The notes under the pieces: model-generated
Told to the model about the DNA's origin: nothing
The model's input: the letters and a program-made list of their open reading frames with translations, nothing else
Database searches by the model: none
Program-made: the position numbers and the translations under genes
In this document: one piece after another, positions 6,033 to 13,171 of the stretch
Position numbering within the stretch: position 1 is the first letter of the stretch
Layout: each line of letters begins with the position of its first letter
Source of the DNA: an uncultured Oscillospiraceae bacterium
Lineage (GTDB): Bacteria; Bacillota; Clostridia; Oscillospirales; Oscillospiraceae
NCBI GenBank assembly: GCA_934631005.1
Contig: CAKTXA010000008.1
Coordinates: 1-64,000 of the forward strand
Direction of reading: 5' to 3'
DNA: 64,000 bases

Positions 6033-7856
6033 TTACGAATGCTCCGTGAGATAGCGGGTGATCTCGGCGAGAAAGCGTTCGCCGTACTGCTCGGCCTTGT
6101 AGGCGCCGACGCCGGAGACCTCCAGAAATTCTGCGATGTTCGTGGGCTTTTTGCTGGCCATATCCTGCAGGGTGGCGTTGGAAAAGACGATGTAGGCCGG
6201 GAGGTTTTCATCCGTCGCGATCCGCAGGCGCAGGGCCTTGAGCGCGTCCAGCAGTCCCTCGTCCGGCGTAAGGCCGTCCGCCCGCTTCGCGGCGCGGGCC
6301 GCTTTCCGCACCGGCATACGGACGGTCTCGCCGTGAAACAGCACCGCCCCGGCCCGCGCAGTCAACGTGACCGACTCGTGCGGCGGGCCGATCTGCAGAT
6401 AGCCCAGCGCGTCCAGCCGCTCGACCATCGTGCGCAGCGCGTCACGGGAAATGTTCTTGATGAGCCCGTAGGTGGAGAGCGTATCGAGTCCCTGCTCCTG
6501 AATGCGCTGATCGCGGCTGCCGCGGAGCGTGCGCACGAGGAGCGCGACGCGCGGCGCACTGCCGGTATGATCCTGCATTCGCTTCACGCACGAGAGGATC
6601 ATTTTGGCCTGCGTCGTAATATCCTGCTCCTCCCCGGCCTCGCCGCAATTGCCGCAGCGGCCGCAGTGCGCGCCGTGCTGCTCGCCGAAGTAGCTCAGAA
6701 TGTAGCCGCGCAGGCAGTCAGGCGTTTTGCAGTAGCCGATCATCTGCTCCAGCCGGGCCAGCTCCTGCCGCATGATCTGCCGCCGCTGCTCGTCCGGCAT
6801 ATCGCCCGGCTGCGACCGGTTCTCGATCAGGAACCGCGCGGTGCGAATATCGCCTGCGGAATACAGCAGGATGCACTCGGCGTCCGCCCCGTCGCGCCCC
6901 GCGCGCCCGGCTTCCTGATAATACGCCTCCATGCTCTGCGGCATGTTATAGTGGATGACGTAGGCCACATTCGACTTGTCGATGCCCATGCCGAACGCGT
7001 TCGTGGCCACGATCACCGGGCAGCGGTCGTGCACGAAATCGTCCTGATTCGCGCGGCGCTCCTCGTCGGACAGGCCGGCGTGATAGCGCGTGGCGGCGAC
7101 GCCGTTTTTCTGCAGCAGGGCGCACATTTTTTCGACCTTATTGCGCGTGGCGCAGTACACGATGCCGCTCTTTCCCTGCCGCTCGCGGACAAGGGCAAGC
7201 AGCGTAGCCGGCTTCTGCCGCGGCTTTAAGACCTCAAAATACAGATTCGGCCGGTCAAAGCCCGTGACCACGCGCAGCGGATCGCGCAGCCGCAGAATTT
7301 TCTCCACATCCTCGCGCACGCGCGGCGTGGCCGTGGCCGTAAATGCGGAGACCACCGGGCGATAGCCGAGCTGATCCAGAAAGTCCACGATCTTCAGATA
7401 GCTGGGGCGGAAATCCTGCCCCCACTGCGAGATGCAGTGCGCCTCATCCACGGCCAGAATGGCGATGCGCAGCTGCCGGACGGCGGCAAGGAAGCCCTCG
7501 GTCAAAAGCCGCTCCGGCGCGATGTAGACGAGCTTGTAATCCCCCGCCAGAAGATGGCGGTAAACGGCGCGGATCTGCTCCGGCGTGAGGGAGCTGTTGA
7601 TATACGCCGCCGCGACGCCCGCCTTTTTGAGCGCCGCCACCTGATCCTTCATCAGCGAGATCAGCGGCGAGACGACCAGCGTGACGCCGGGCGACAGCAG
7701 CGCCGGGATCTGATAGCACAGGCTCTTGCCGCCGCCGGTGGGCATAACGCCGAAGGCGTCGCGCCCCGCGAGCTGGGCGTCGATGAGCGCCTCCTGCCCG
7801 CTGCGAAAGCTGGAATAGCCGAATACCTGCTCCAGCACCTGATATTTCCCGTCCAT
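6033..7856 (-). CDS. recQ: ATP-dependent DNA helicase RecQ
   Basis: 607-residue 3'-5' DNA helicase of recombination and fork repair. In order: RecQ motif 0 (FRSGQEALIDA), Walker A MPTGGGKS near residue 38, DEAHCISQWGQDFRPSY, SAFTATATPRV, the second RecA domain with QEAGRAGRDG, the zinc-binding segment (CKTPDCLRGYI to CGRCGNC), a winged helix and a C-terminal HRDC domain (LLDALKALRLRIA to VSGVGAYKAEQYG). Length and domain order match the family. The ATG at 7856 with GGGGGAGG upstream is chosen over an ATG-like start at 7928 that lacks a ribosome site. Confidence 0.97.
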   Translation of the reverse strand: MDGKYQVLEQVFGYSSFRSGQEALIDAQLAGRDAFGVMPTGGGKSLCYQIPALLSPGVTLVVSPLISLMKDQVAALKKAGVAAAYINSSLTPEQIRAVYRHLLAGDYKLVYIAPERLLTEGFLAAVRQLRIAILAVDEAHCISQWGQDFRPSYLKIVDFLDQLGYRPVVSAFTATATPRVREDVEKILRLRDPLRVVTGFDRPNLYFEVLKPRQKPATLLALVRERQGKSGIVYCATRNKVEKMCALLQKNGVAATRYHAGLSDEERRANQDDFVHDRCPVIVATNAFGMGIDKSNVAYVIHYNMPQSMEAYYQEAGRAGRDGADAECILLYSAGDIRTARFLIENRSQPGDMPDEQRRQIMRQELARLEQMIGYCKTPDCLRGYILSYFGEQHGAHCGRCGNCGEAGEEQDITTQAKMILSCVKRMQDHTGSAPRVALLVRTLRGSRDQRIQEQGLDTLSTYGLIKNISRDALRTMVERLDALGYLQIGPPHESVTLTARAGAVLFHGETVRMPVRKAARAAKRADGLTPDEGLLDALKALRLRIATDENLPAYIVFSNATLQDMASKKPTNIAEFLEVSGVGAYKAEQYGERFLAEITRYLTEHS

Positions 7857-7937
7857 GCCGCGTCCCTCCCCCGTTCTGTTTCCAGTATACGCCTTTTTTC
7901 GGCGGATGGCAAGATGTTTTTCGACCATTTGTGCGTT

Positions 7938-8009
7938 TATAAAAAATTATACGCTTTTATAGAAAACGCTATTGACATTTCCCCATCCCGGTGATATAAA
8001 AAATTATAC
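7938..8009 (+). promoter_or_regulatory. ridA promoter with direct repeats
   Basis: TTGACA (7972-7977), 17 bases, TATAAA (7995-8000). An identical 15-mer TATAAAAAATTATAC occurs at 7938-7952 and 7995-8009, 57 bases apart; the second copy covers the -10 box. It may be a duplicated operator or simply AT-rich promoter sequence. Confidence 0.65.
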
Positions 8010-8044
8010 AGAGATACAAAAATATATTTCTCAGGAGGGATCCC

Positions 8045-8440
8045 ATGCAGGCAGTGACACTTCAAACGGGCGGTGAAAACCACGGGCATTATGTGCCGGG
8101 GATGATCGCGGGCGGGATGCTGTACATCTCCGGCCAGCTCTCGCTTGACCCGGACACGCGCAGGGTCGCGCAGGGCGGCATCCGCGAGCATATGCGGCAG
8201 GCGCTTTCCAATGTGGACGCTGTGCTGCGCGCGGCGGGCCTGACGCGCGAGGCTGTTGTGCAGTGCCGGGTATACATCGCGGGCATCGGCGGCTGGGACG
8301 AGGCAAACGACGAATACCGGCGCTTCTTCGGCGACCACAAGCCCGCCCGCATCATTGTCTCCACGCAGGAGCTGCACTTCGGCTGCCTGGTGGAGATCGA
8401 AGCCGTTGCGGAATGCACGCAGAAAGGAGCAGAACGATGA
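8045..8440 (+). CDS. ridA: RidA family protein (enamine/imine deaminase)
   Basis: 131-residue RidA/YjgF protein that hydrolyses reactive 2-aminoacrylate-type imines released by PLP enzymes. ISGQLSLDP near the start, the HMRQALSNVDAVLRAAG helix and the C-terminal PARIIVST...VEIEAVAE block with its conserved Arg and Glu identify the family. AGGAGG precedes the ATG. It overlaps the next gene by four bases (ATGA), coupling it to a PLP enzyme that would be expected to generate such imines. Confidence 0.92.
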   Translation: MQAVTLQTGGENHGHYVPGMIAGGMLYISGQLSLDPDTRRVAQGGIREHMRQALSNVDAVLRAAGLTREAVVQCRVYIAGIGGWDEANDEYRRFFGDHKPARIIVSTQELHFGCLVEIEAVAECTQKGAER

Positions 8441-9549
8441 TCACTTCCCCCTATTCTGAGCTGGAAACGCCGAGCCTGCTGATCGACGAGGATCGGGCGC
8501 TGGCGAACATCCGCATGATGCAGCAGAAGGCGGACTCGCTCGGGCTGAAGCTCCGCCCGCACATCAAAACGCACCGGATGCCGTACTTTGCAAAGCTCCA
8601 GCTGGAGGCCGGGGCCTGCGGCATCGCCTGCGCCAAGATCGGCGAGGCCGAGGTCATAGCGGAGCACGGCGTCCGTGATATTTTCATCGCCAACGAGGTG
8701 ATCGGTGAGGATAAATACGAGCGGCTCCGGCAGCTGCACCGCCGCATCCACGTGCGCATCGGCATCGACAACGAGGTGCAGCTGGCGCAGATGGAAAAAG
8801 TCTTTGCCGCCGAGGCGCGCCCGCTGGAGGTGCAGATCGAATATGAGGTCGGCGAGGTGCGGACGGGCGTCACGGACGACGAGCAGCTCATCCGGCTCGT
8901 GCGCGCCATTCAGGTGTGCAGGCACGTTGTGCTGAAGGGCATTTTCTCCCACGAGGGGCACACATACAAGGCCGCGTCCGTCGCCGACTGCTGCGAAAAG
9001 GCGCAGGCGGCGTATGCCAAAACCGTGCGCGCGGCGGAACTGATCCGCAGCATGGGCGTGGAGCTGGACACGGTGAGCGTCGGCGCGACGCCGTCGGTGA
9101 TGCACATGCAGAGCTTCCCCGGCGTCACCGAGCTGCGGCTGGGGACGTACATCTTTTTTGACGTCGGGCAGTCGAACGCCATCGGCGATTTCAGCCGCTG
9201 CGCGGCCACGGTGCTGGCGTCGGTCATCTCCAAGCCGCAGGGCGACCGCGTGGTGTTGGATACGGGCGCGAAGGCGCTGGTCGCGCAGAACCGCCCGACC
9301 GGCATCTGCGCCACGGCGGGCTTCGGCGCGATCAAGGGCGCGGAAGATATTACCATCGACGCCCTCTTTGACGAGCACGGCGTGCTGAACAGCCGCAAAT
9401 TCAGCCAGCTCGTTCAGGTCGGCGACAAGGTCGAAGTCATCCCCAGCCACGTCTGCCCCACGGTCAATCTCTACGACACCGCCTACCTCGTCTCCGGCGG
9501 CAGGGTCATCCGCACCCTCCCCATCGAATGCCGCGGGCATTCCAAATAA
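8437..9549 (+). CDS. D-serine dehydratase / D-threonine aldolase-like PLP enzyme
   Basis: 370-residue fold-type III PLP enzyme with an alanine-racemase-like barrel. The PLP lysine lies in LRPHIKTHR near residue 45; the C-terminal PSHVCPTVN carries the His-x-Cys pair that binds a divalent metal (zinc in characterised D-serine dehydratases). The reaction is either dehydration of a D-hydroxy amino acid or retro-aldol cleavage; sequence alone does not decide. Coupling to RidA favours a dehydratase, which releases aminoacrylate. Start at 8437 overlaps the ridA stop; a longer frame from 8263 lies inside ridA and is not credible. Confidence 0.85.
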   Translation: MITSPYSELETPSLLIDEDRALANIRMMQQKADSLGLKLRPHIKTHRMPYFAKLQLEAGACGIACAKIGEAEVIAEHGVRDIFIANEVIGEDKYERLRQLHRRIHVRIGIDNEVQLAQMEKVFAAEARPLEVQIEYEVGEVRTGVTDDEQLIRLVRAIQVCRHVVLKGIFSHEGHTYKAASVADCCEKAQAAYAKTVRAAELIRSMGVELDTVSVGATPSVMHMQSFPGVTELRLGTYIFFDVGQSNAIGDFSRCAATVLASVISKPQGDRVVLDTGAKALVAQNRPTGICATAGFGAIKGAEDITIDALFDEHGVLNSRKFSQLVQVGDKVEVIPSHVCPTVNLYDTAYLVSGGRVIRTLPIECRGHSK

Positions 9550-9560
9550 GCATACAAAGC

Positions 9561-9584
9561 GCCCCCGGCTCAATAGCCGGGGGC
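9561..9584. terminator. Bidirectional terminator
   Basis: Perfect 10-bp GC stem GCCCCCGGCT / AGCCGGGGGC with a CAAT loop between the convergent PLP-enzyme and sirtuin genes. Confidence 0.8.
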
Positions 9585-9589
9585 ATTTG

Positions 9590-10462
9590 TCAGTTCTGCA
9601 GCTCGTGCAGGACGGCGGCGATGTCGGCGCTTAGATGGATGGTGCGCTGCGGCGGGGTGGGCAGATCGTCCGGCTCGCCAAGGTTCACGCAGGCGTAGAC
9701 CGCGTCGGGAGCCTCCGCGGCCATGCGCCGGAAGGGGTATTTGATGATGCCCGGCGTGTTATAGCCTACGCCCAGCTCCCAGAACAGGACGTGCTGCCCG
9801 CGCCGCGTGCGGAGGAAATTCGCGTACCGCTCCGCGGCGCGGTGCCAGCCCTCGTCCTCGGCAAAGCGGTCGTCGCAGCGGAGATTCATCGTCATCGGTC
9901 TGCCGCAGTGCGGGCAGACGGGCGCCAGCTCCCGCGGGATACGCAGGCTCTTCTGGCGCCTCACCATTTCGCGCACGGCCTGTTCATTGTCGAACGTCTC
10001 CTGACAGCACGGCCCGCTGCACTGGAACAGGCCGTAGTCGCCCTGCGTGTAAAACAGGCGCTTTTTGTCAAAGCCCGCCTTTTGAAAGCAGTGATCCACA
10101 TTCGTGGTGATGACAAAATAGTCCTTCTCCCCCACCAGCCGCAGAAGCTCGTCGTATACCGGCTTCGGCGCGTCCTGATAGCGGTTTACATAAATATATC
10201 GACTCCAGTACGCCCAATATTCTTCTTCCGTGGGATAGGGATAAAATCCGCCGGAATACATATCCGAAAAGCCGTATTTCTGTGAAAAATCCGAGAAATG
10301 CCGCTCGAATCGCTCTCCGGCGTAGGTAAAGCCCGCCGCCGTGGAGAGGCCCGCGCCCGCGCCGACGATCACGGCGTCCGCGCTCGCCAGCGCGCGCCGC
10401 AGGCGCTCAATTTCCGCTGAGTAATTGCTCGTAAAGCTCTCGGTCAAGGTCTTTGAACACAT
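9590..10462 (-). CDS. Class M sirtuin (SirTM-type protein ADP-ribosyltransferase)
   Basis: 290-residue Sir2-fold protein. VGAGAGLSTAAG (33-44) binds NAD, TTNVD (119-123) is conserved, and a zinc site is formed by Cys near 148-153 and CPHC near 183-186. The usual catalytic His is replaced by Gln140 in YTQGDYG, the hallmark of class M sirtuins, which ADP-ribosylate proteins instead of deacetylating them. In described operons they modify a lipoylated GcvH-like carrier beside LplA2 and a macrodomain. Here only the macrodomain is adjacent, and the ATG lies 56 bases inside that gene, suggesting coupled translation. Last gene of the operon from 12008. Confidence 0.9.
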   Translation of the reverse strand: MCSKTLTESFTSNYSAEIERLRRALASADAVIVGAGAGLSTAAGFTYAGERFERHFSDFSQKYGFSDMYSGGFYPYPTEEEYWAYWSRYIYVNRYQDAPKPVYDELLRLVGEKDYFVITTNVDHCFQKAGFDKKRLFYTQGDYGLFQCSGPCCQETFDNEQAVREMVRRQKSLRIPRELAPVCPHCGRPMTMNLRCDDRFAEDEGWHRAAERYANFLRTRRGQHVLFWELGVGYNTPGIIKYPFRRMAAEAPDAVYACVNLGEPDDLPTPPQRTIHLSADIAAVLHELQN

Positions 10463-11186
10463 TGAAGATCACCTTCATTTCGCTTCCCGTTTCGCGCTGA
10501 TACTGCCGCACTGTCTCCACGGCGATCTCGGCGGCGCGGTCGTTTGGAAAATGGAACACGCCTGTGGAGATGCAGCAGAACGCGATGCTTTTGACGCCGT
10601 GCGCCGCCGCGAGCGTCAGGCACGAGCGGTAGCAGGACGCCAGCAGCCGCTCGTCCTCCGGCGTCACATGGCCGGATACGACGGGACCGACGGTGTGCAG
10701 AACATAGTCGCAGGGCAGATTATACGCCCGCGTGAGCTTCGCCTGCCCGGTCGGCTCCGCGTGCCCCTGCCGGGCCATCTGTTCCGCGCAGTCCAGCCGC
10801 AGCTGAACGCCCGCGAAGGTGTGGATGCAGTTGTCGATGCAGGCGTGGTTCGGCACATAGCAGCCCGTTAGGCCGCTGTTCGCGGCGTTGACGATCGCGC
10901 CGCAGGCCAGGCGCGTAATATCGCCCTGCCAGAGGTAAAGACCCCCCGCCACCGGCGTCAGCTCCTCCACGCGGGTGATGCCGCCCTCCGCCAGCTCTTC
11001 ACGGAGATACGCGTCCTGCACGTCCAGAAATTCCGGTGCGATCGCCTTCGGCGGGCGGACGTTCAGCAGCCCGCGCAGCAGGCGCTTTTGCCCCTGCGCG
11101 TCCTGCGGGATGGGCTGCCTGCGGCACGACGGCCGCTCCGCCAGCAGCGCGTTTATTAAATACAGTCTCCGTTCCGCCTGTGTCAT
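10407..11186 (-). CDS. Zinc-dependent macrodomain (ADP-ribosyl hydrolase)
   Basis: 259-residue macrodomain protein that removes ADP-ribose from proteins. NAAN at 100-103 starts the ADP-ribose pocket; GCYVPNHACIDNCIH (108-122) provides Cys109, His114 and Cys116, the zinc ligands that define the Zn-macro class; VGPVVSGHV and ISTGVFHFP complete the site. An N-terminal helical extension of about 80 residues matches other Zn-macrodomains. AGGAGG precedes the ATG, 18 bases after the MBL-like gene. It is the expected eraser for the overlapping sirtuin. Confidence 0.92.
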   Translation of the reverse strand: MTQAERRLYLINALLAERPSCRRQPIPQDAQGQKRLLRGLLNVRPPKAIAPEFLDVQDAYLREELAEGGITRVEELTPVAGGLYLWQGDITRLACGAIVNAANSGLTGCYVPNHACIDNCIHTFAGVQLRLDCAEQMARQGHAEPTGQAKLTRAYNLPCDYVLHTVGPVVSGHVTPEDERLLASCYRSCLTLAAAHGVKSIAFCCISTGVFHFPNDRAAEIAVETVRQYQRETGSEMKVIFNVFKDLDRELYEQLLSGN

Positions 11187-11204
11187 CGGGAAGCCTCCTG
11201 CGTC

Positions 11205-12008
11205 TTATTTGTTCGGGAAGAAAAATCCCACCGTCATATCCAGATAGTTCATGCCGCTGTAGTTTGGGTACTGCGCCTGCACCTTGGCCTTCATCTCGTC
11301 CGCGCTGCCGCACGTCAGGGCGATCTCCTTCAGCTGCGTGAGATAGGCGACCTTCGTTTTGGCGTCCTTCAGATCCTCCGGCGTGTAATGCGCGGTCAGG
11401 ACAAGGTCAAAGCCGTGCCGGATATAGTAGTTGAGCTGGGAGATGATGCCGTCGGCGTGCGGGCAGCCCGCCACGATGGAGTGGCAGTCGTGGCCCATCA
11501 TGTGCGTGTACACGCAGTTGATCTCGGGGATCTCAAGGTCGAACGCCTCGGCGTTAGGCTTGACGGCAAAACGGATCCCGGCCAGCTCCGTCTCCCCTTC
11601 CTCCAGCACGTGGTCTGCTGCGCACAGGCCCGCGTCAAATGCCTCGCCGAACGCATTTTTGAAGTTCGCCACCAGCGCCGCGCCGCCGCCTGTGGTGTTG
11701 TAGGCAACGGAGGAAGCCGTCCCATACGCCGGAACATCCGGCAGGAAGGACGCGCCCGCGGCGTGATAGGCGACAAGCTTTGCCTCCACGGCAACGCCCT
11801 CCGCCGCAAGGAACGCGGTCAGCTCGCGGATGTTGTCGTAAAAGCACGGCAGCTCGATCACCACGCCGCGCCCGTTCTTCGACAGAACGAACACCTCGTT
11901 GTCGATGAGGTCGCGGGTCTGGTAGGCATACAGGGTGATGCCGTTTTCAGTATAAACGTCCACACGGCCCTTGTCCAGCGTTACGGTACGGTCAGCAGTC
12001 TTGTTCAT
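11205..12008 (-). CDS. MBL-fold-like protein, first gene of the macrodomain-sirtuin operon
   Basis: 267 residues. The strand pattern and MMGHDCHSIVAG resemble metallo-beta-lactamase-fold proteins, but the metal signature HxHxDH is not seen, so enzyme activity is doubtful. Other recognisable segments are NTTGGGAALVANFKN and a C-terminal NYLDMTVGFFFPN. The ATG at 12008 has GGAGGA nine bases upstream; an in-frame extension to 12464 runs antisense to hxlR and is rejected. It is divergent from an HxlR regulator and followed after 18 bases by the macrodomain gene, so regulator and operon are probably linked. Family assignment is tentative. Confidence 0.6.
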   Translation of the reverse strand: MNKTADRTVTLDKGRVDVYTENGITLYAYQTRDLIDNEVFVLSKNGRGVVIELPCFYDNIRELTAFLAAEGVAVEAKLVAYHAAGASFLPDVPAYGTASSVAYNTTGGGAALVANFKNAFGEAFDAGLCAADHVLEEGETELAGIRFAVKPNAEAFDLEIPEINCVYTHMMGHDCHSIVAGCPHADGIISQLNYYIRHGFDLVLTAHYTPEDLKDAKTKVAYLTQLKEIALTCGSADEMKAKVQAQYPNYSGMNYLDMTVGFFFPNK

Positions 12009-12033
12009 AATCAGTTCCTCCCGGAAAAATGGA

Positions 12034-12062
12034 TTGCGTTTTTCAAGCGCTGACAGTATAAT
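12034..12062 (+). promoter_or_regulatory. hxlR promoter
   Basis: TTGCGT (12034-12039), 17 bases, TATAAT (12057-12062). Its -10 box overlaps that of the divergent promoter. Confidence 0.65.
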
Positions 12063-12086
12063 AGCGCCGTAGGGACGATTCGTAAA
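12058..12086 (-). promoter_or_regulatory. Promoter of MBL-macrodomain-sirtuin operon
   Basis: Minus strand TTTACG (12081-12086), 17 bases, TATTAT (12058-12063). Face-to-face with the hxlR promoter, so the two cannot fire together. Confidence 0.6.
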
Positions 12087-12089
12087 GTA

Positions 12090-12105
12090 AGCACAATATT
12101 GTGCT
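12090..12105. promoter_or_regulatory. 16-base perfect palindrome, probable HxlR operator
   Basis: AGCACAATATTGTGCT, perfect over 16 bases, four bases upstream of the operon's -35 box and inside the hxlR leader. Position fits a dimeric winged-helix regulator acting on both genes. Confidence 0.65.
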
Positions 12106-12140
12106 GTAGTTACCAAAATGATACTATTGGAGGTTTTCAT

Positions 12141-12458
12141 ATGGAACTGCCCGCATGCCCGGTGGAGACGACGCTGATGCTGATCGGCGACAAGTGGAAG
12201 GTGCTGATCCTGCGCGATCTGATGGGCGGCACGAAGCGCTTCGGCGAGCTGAAAAAGTCCATCGGCCACGTCACGCAGAAGGTGCTCACCGCGCAGCTGC
12301 GCGACATGGAGGCCAAGGGGCTGCTCACGCGCAAGGTCTATGCCGAGGTGCCGCCGCGCGTGGAGTATACGCTCACCGAGACCGGCTACAGCCTGCGCCC
12401 GGTGCTCGACACCATGGTCGCCTGGGGCACAGACTATCAGCGCAAAAACGCCGACTGA
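12141..12458 (+). CDS. HxlR-family winged-helix regulator
   Basis: 105-residue regulator: CPVETTLMLIGDKWKVLILRDL at the start (trimmed: GDKWKVLILRDL is the family signature), the recognition helix in KRFGELKKSIGHVTQKVL, and the wing at VPPRVEYTLTETG. Family members often sense aldehydes, quinones or redox state; the Cys at position 6 could serve that role. GGAGG lies seven bases before the ATG at 12141. Divergent from the MBL-macrodomain-sirtuin operon with a palindrome between them. Confidence 0.92.
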   Translation: MELPACPVETTLMLIGDKWKVLILRDLMGGTKRFGELKKSIGHVTQKVLTAQLRDMEAKGLLTRKVYAEVPPRVEYTLTETGYSLRPVLDTMVAWGTDYQRKNAD

Positions 12459-12473
12459 GCGCAAACAAAAACA

Positions 12474-12495
12474 CCCCCGGCCAACTGGCCGGGGG
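12474..12495. terminator. Terminator between hxlR and lipoprotein gene
   Basis: Nine-bp stem CCCCCGGCC / GGCCGGGGG with an AACT loop between convergent genes. Nearly the same sequence recurs at 13135-13166. Confidence 0.8.
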
Positions 12496-12502
12496 CATAG
12501 TG

Positions 12503-13069
12503 TTATTCTTCACCAGCGGATGGCGTATCCGGCCATTCATTCGGCATATCAGCGTTTGCGTAGTTCGTTATGATCTGCCGCAGCTCGATGCAGGCGGCTG
12601 CGTCCAGCGTGAGGAGCATGCTTTCGCCGTTCAGATTCCCGTCCAGCGTATCCAGGGATTCCGGCGATGTGCTCATGTAATCTCTGCCCCACATAAAACT
12701 CATGGATACTCCCATGGAGAGGGGCACGTCGTGCACTTCCTTTTCCGCGCCCTCAAAAAGCGCGATCACGCGGCTGGAATCCTCTGGTGCGAGGGTGTAC
12801 GCAAATTCCTTGTCCACATCGTATGACCAAATAGTCATCGTGACCACAGGTTCCTCTTCCGTGTCCGTCTGCTCGGGTGCTTCCTCTGTATCCGACGGGT
12901 TTTCCGGGGGTGGGCTGATGTCCTCAGCAGGAGCGCTTGCAGCTTCGCTCGTATTGGGCAGCGCGGCAGCGGCATCTTGACGGCCTGCATCCTTTGAAGC
13001 GCAGGCGGATAGGACGACGAGCGCCGCCAGGCACAACAGCGAAACCAGAAACGGGTTTCTCTTCTTCAT
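12503..13069 (-). CDS. Putative lipoprotein of unknown function
   Basis: 188-residue secreted lipoprotein. After KKR comes a hydrophobic stretch ending LSAC, a good lipobox with Cys near residue 23. A linker rich in Pro, Glu and Thr (about 30-75) follows, then a C-terminal domain with no recognised family. The ATG at 13069 has AGGAGGGG seven bases upstream; the TTG at 13075 is less likely. It follows blaR1 on the same strand but a strong terminator separates them. Confidence 0.75.
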   Translation of the reverse strand: MKKRNPFLVSLLCLAALVVLSACASKDAGRQDAAAALPNTSEAASAPAEDISPPPENPSDTEEAPEQTDTEEEPVVTMTIWSYDVDKEFAYTLAPEDSSRVIALFEGAEKEVHDVPLSMGVSMSFMWGRDYMSTSPESLDTLDGNLNGESMLLTLDAAACIELRQIITNYANADMPNEWPDTPSAGEE

Positions 13070-13134
13070 ATCCAAGCCCCTCCTGTATGATCCTGTATTT
13101 GCAGTTTACCACAGGTCCGCAGGATGTGCAATAA

Positions 13135-13166
13135 AAACACCCCCGGCCAATTGGCCGGGGGTGTTT
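13135..13166. terminator. 32-base palindromic terminator after blaR1
   Basis: Perfect palindrome over 32 bases with flanking A and T runs, five bases after the blaR1 stop. Works on both strands. Confidence 0.85.
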
Positions 13167-13171
13167 GGAAT

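Noticed and set aside
8089..9573. 494-codon frame opposite ridA and the PLP enzyme
   Set aside because: Arg/His/Ala-rich antisense shadow caused by high GC at third positions; no ribosome site or family motif.
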